From assembly GCF_902499135.1 (NCBI RefSeq), contig NZ_CABVPR010000005.1, positions 62,001 through 126,000 of the forward strand: a DNA stretch of 64,000 nt, written 5' to 3'. Position numbers and translations under genes: made by a program. The stretch comes from Burkholderia dolosa (GTDB lineage: Bacteria > Pseudomonadota > Gammaproteobacteria > Burkholderiales > Burkholderiaceae). The notes below the pieces were generated by a model, which saw nothing but the letters and a program-made list of their open reading frames with translations, was not told the DNA's origin and made no database searches. Positions 62,690 through 64,000 of the stretch are shown here, one piece after another; positions within the stretch are counted from its first letter, which is position 1, and every line of letters starts with the position of its first letter.

Positions 62690-63571
62690 ATGTCGATTCT
62701 GATCAACAAGGACACGAAGGTCATCACGCAGGGCATCACCGGCAAGACCGGTCAGTTCCACACGCGCGCCTGCCGTGAATACGCAAACGGCCGCGAAGCA
62801 TTCGTCGCGGGCGTGAACCCGAAGAAGGCCGGCGAAGACTTCGAAGGCATTCCGATCTACGCGAGCGTCAAGGAAGCGAAGGAAGAAACCGGCGCGACCG
62901 TGTCGGTCATCTACGTTCCGCCGGCAGGCGCTGCTGCAGCGATCTGGGAAGCGGTCGAAGCCGATCTCGATCTCGCGATCTGCATCACGGAAGGCATTCC
63001 TGTGCGCGACATGATCGAAGTGAAGGACCGCATGCGCCGCGAAGGCCGCAAGACGCTGCTGCTCGGGCCGAACTGCCCGGGCACGATCACGCCGGACGAG
63101 CTGAAGATCGGCATCATGCCGGGCCACATTCACCGCAAGGGCCGCATCGGCGTCGTGTCGCGTTCGGGCACGCTGACGTATGAAGCGGTCGCGCAGCTGA
63201 CGGCGCTGGGCCTCGGTCAGTCGTCGGCGGTCGGCATCGGCGGCGACCCGATCAACGGTCTGAAGCACATCGACGTGATGAAGATGTTCAACGACGATCC
63301 GGATACGGATGCGGTCGTGATGATCGGCGAGATCGGCGGTCCGGACGAAGCGAACGCCGCGCAGTGGATCAAGGACAACATGAAGAAACCGGTCGTCGGC
63401 TTCATCGCGGGCGTCACGGCGCCTCCGGGCAAGCGCATGGGCCACGCCGGCGCGCTGATCTCGGGCGGTGCGGACACGGCCGAAGCGAAGCTGGAAATCA
63501 TGGAAGCGTGCGGGATCAAGGTCACGCGCAACCCGTCGGAAATGGGCCGCCTGCTCAAAGCAGCGCTGTAA
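62690..63571 (+). CDS. sucD: Succinyl-CoA synthetase alpha subunit
   Basis: SucD carries the phospho-His intermediate. The 293-residue protein has the N-terminal Rossmann fold for CoA ([12 protein letters not shown]), the motif [20 protein letters not shown], and the phosphorylated His252 in [15 protein letters not shown] 62690 follows AGAGG. It forms an operon with sucC and is closed by the terminator at 63595-63619. Confidence 0.98.
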   Translation: MSILINKDTKVITQGITGKTGQFHTRACREYANGREAFVAGVNPKKAGEDFEGIPIYASVKEAKEETGATVSVIYVPPAGAAAAIWEAVEADLDLAICITEGIPVRDMIEVKDRMRREGRKTLLLGPNCPGTITPDELKIGIMPGHIHRKGRIGVVSRSGTLTYEAVAQLTALGLGQSSAVGIGGDPINGLKHIDVMKMFNDDPDTDAVVMIGEIGGPDEANAAQWIKDNMKKPVVGFIAGVTAPPGKRMGHAGALISGGADTAEAKLEIMEACGIKVTRNPSEMGRLLKAAL

Positions 63572-63594
63572 TTTCCGCGGTTCGTCCTGCAGAA

Positions 63595-63619
63595 AACGCC
63601 GGCCTAGCCGGCGTTTTTT
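63595..63619 (+). terminator. Terminator of sucCD
   Basis: AACGCCGGC (63595-63603) pairs with GCCGGCGTT (63607-63615) across CTA, followed by TTTT. It lies 24 bases after the sucD stop and before the terC gene. Confidence 0.9.
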
Positions 63620-63724
63620 GTTATGCTCGCGCAATGTTTTTGTAAGCACCGGGCAAGCGCGACGCATGTCCGGCGACGAACCGGGTCGTCCGTCGGGCGG
63701 CCGCAGCTCCGAACCATCCTCACC

Positions 63725-64000
63725 ATGCTCGAATTCCTGACGTCGCTGCACTGGGGCGCCGTGCTCCAGATCGTCATCATCGATATCCTGCTTGGCGGCG
63801 ACAACGCCGTCGTCATTGCACTCGCGTGCCGCAACCTGCCAGCCAATCAGCGGCTGCGCGGCGTCGTCTGGGGCACGGCCGGTGCGATTCTGCTGCGCGT
63901 CGTGCTGATCGCGTTCGCGGTCGTGCTGCTCGACGTCCCGTTCCTGAAGTTCGGCGGCGGCCTGCTGCTGCTGTGGATCGGCGTGAAGCTGATGGCGCCG
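63725..64000 (+). CDS. TerC-family membrane protein, C-terminal part outside window
   Basis: Ninety-two codons from ATG 63725 to the right edge encode the TerC/YjbE-type beginning: MLEFLTSLHWGAVLQIVIIDILLGGDNAVVIALACRNL, then a second and third hydrophobic helix. The DNAVV motif in the first helix is characteristic of the family, which is linked to metal (Mn, Ca) or tellurite handling. Full length would be about 230 residues. It is a separate transcript, after the sucCD terminator. Confidence 0.85.
   Translation, partial: MLEFLTSLHWGAVLQIVIIDILLGGDNAVVIALACRNLPANQRLRGVVWGTAGAILLRVVLIAFAVVLLDVPFLKFGGGLLLLWIGVKLMAP

Noticed and set aside
63620-63724. Possible manganese (yybP-ykoY) riboswitch before the terC gene
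   Set aside because: Some terC-family genes carry one, but the conserved loops of that riboswitch are not found in this 105-base gap.

Overview
The window looks like a chromosome-1 segment of a Burkholderia species, most likely of the Burkholderia cepacia complex. It is very GC-rich, has strong G/C bias at third codon positions (hence many false open frames), and carries recognisable housekeeping order: glyQ-glyS-gmhB-plsC, miaB-phoH-ybeY-corC-lnt, recA-recX and sucC-sucD. I see no insertion sequence, prophage, CRISPR array, integron or rRNA operon. One tRNA gene is present. The genus call rests on gene content and protein style recognised from memory, not on a search.

Layout. 1-1.3 kb: end-clipped DMT exporter and glyoxalase I. 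1.4-6.8 kb, minus strand: glyQ, glyS, gmhB, plsC and a YgjP-type metallopeptidase, apparently one operon. 7.1-8.8 kb: a TPR-glycosyltransferase-like protein. 8.9-16.1 kb, minus strand: the miaB-phoH-ybeY-corC-lnt group, interrupted by a chaC-like gene and a 49-residue lipoprotein gene, with a terminator between phoH and ybeY. 16.3-19.5 kb: LysR/MFS divergent pair and an XRE-cupin regulator. 19.6-20.6 kb: FMN riboswitch and ribB. 20.7-21.4 kb: HAD phosphatase.

21.5-28.6 kb is the most distinctive region. It has a LacI-type regulator, a MocA/IolG-like dehydrogenase and two TIM-barrel isomerase-like proteins on the minus strand. Facing them is an operon encoding a membrane three-histidine-box oxygenase, a Rieske ferredoxin and a ferredoxin reductase, which resembles the rhizobial mocDEF oxygenase of rhizopine (O-methyl-inosamine) catabolism. 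A 20-base operator-like sequence, 17/20 identical in two copies, lies in front of both arms. I infer one regulon for oxidative demethylation and catabolism of a methylated cyclitol.

28.7-34.6 kb: glycerol catabolism (glpD, glpK, glpF and the repressor glpR) with a dense CGAA operator block before glpD, plus two small genes, one behind a perfect 16-base CsoR-like palindrome. 34.8-41.8 kb: gamma-glutamyltransferase, a ferritin-like diiron protein, a DEAD-box helicase, and a triheme/diheme cytochrome c pair. 42-46 kb: CopD-like membrane protein, galactonate dehydratase with its divergent GntR regulator, DUF1272 and GFA proteins. 46-54 kb: a very large divergent class A PBP-like protein, MAPEG protein, orphan PAAR protein, cupin, isonitrile hydratase-like protein with divergent GlxA-type regulator, and a LysR regulator. 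54-58.5 kb: tRNA-Met, MHS-family transporter and a TctD/TctE-like two-component system. 58.6-64 kb: LexA-controlled recA-recX, a DUF2889 protein, sucCD, and a clipped TerC gene.

Intergenic stretches over 300 bases are described as separate entries.
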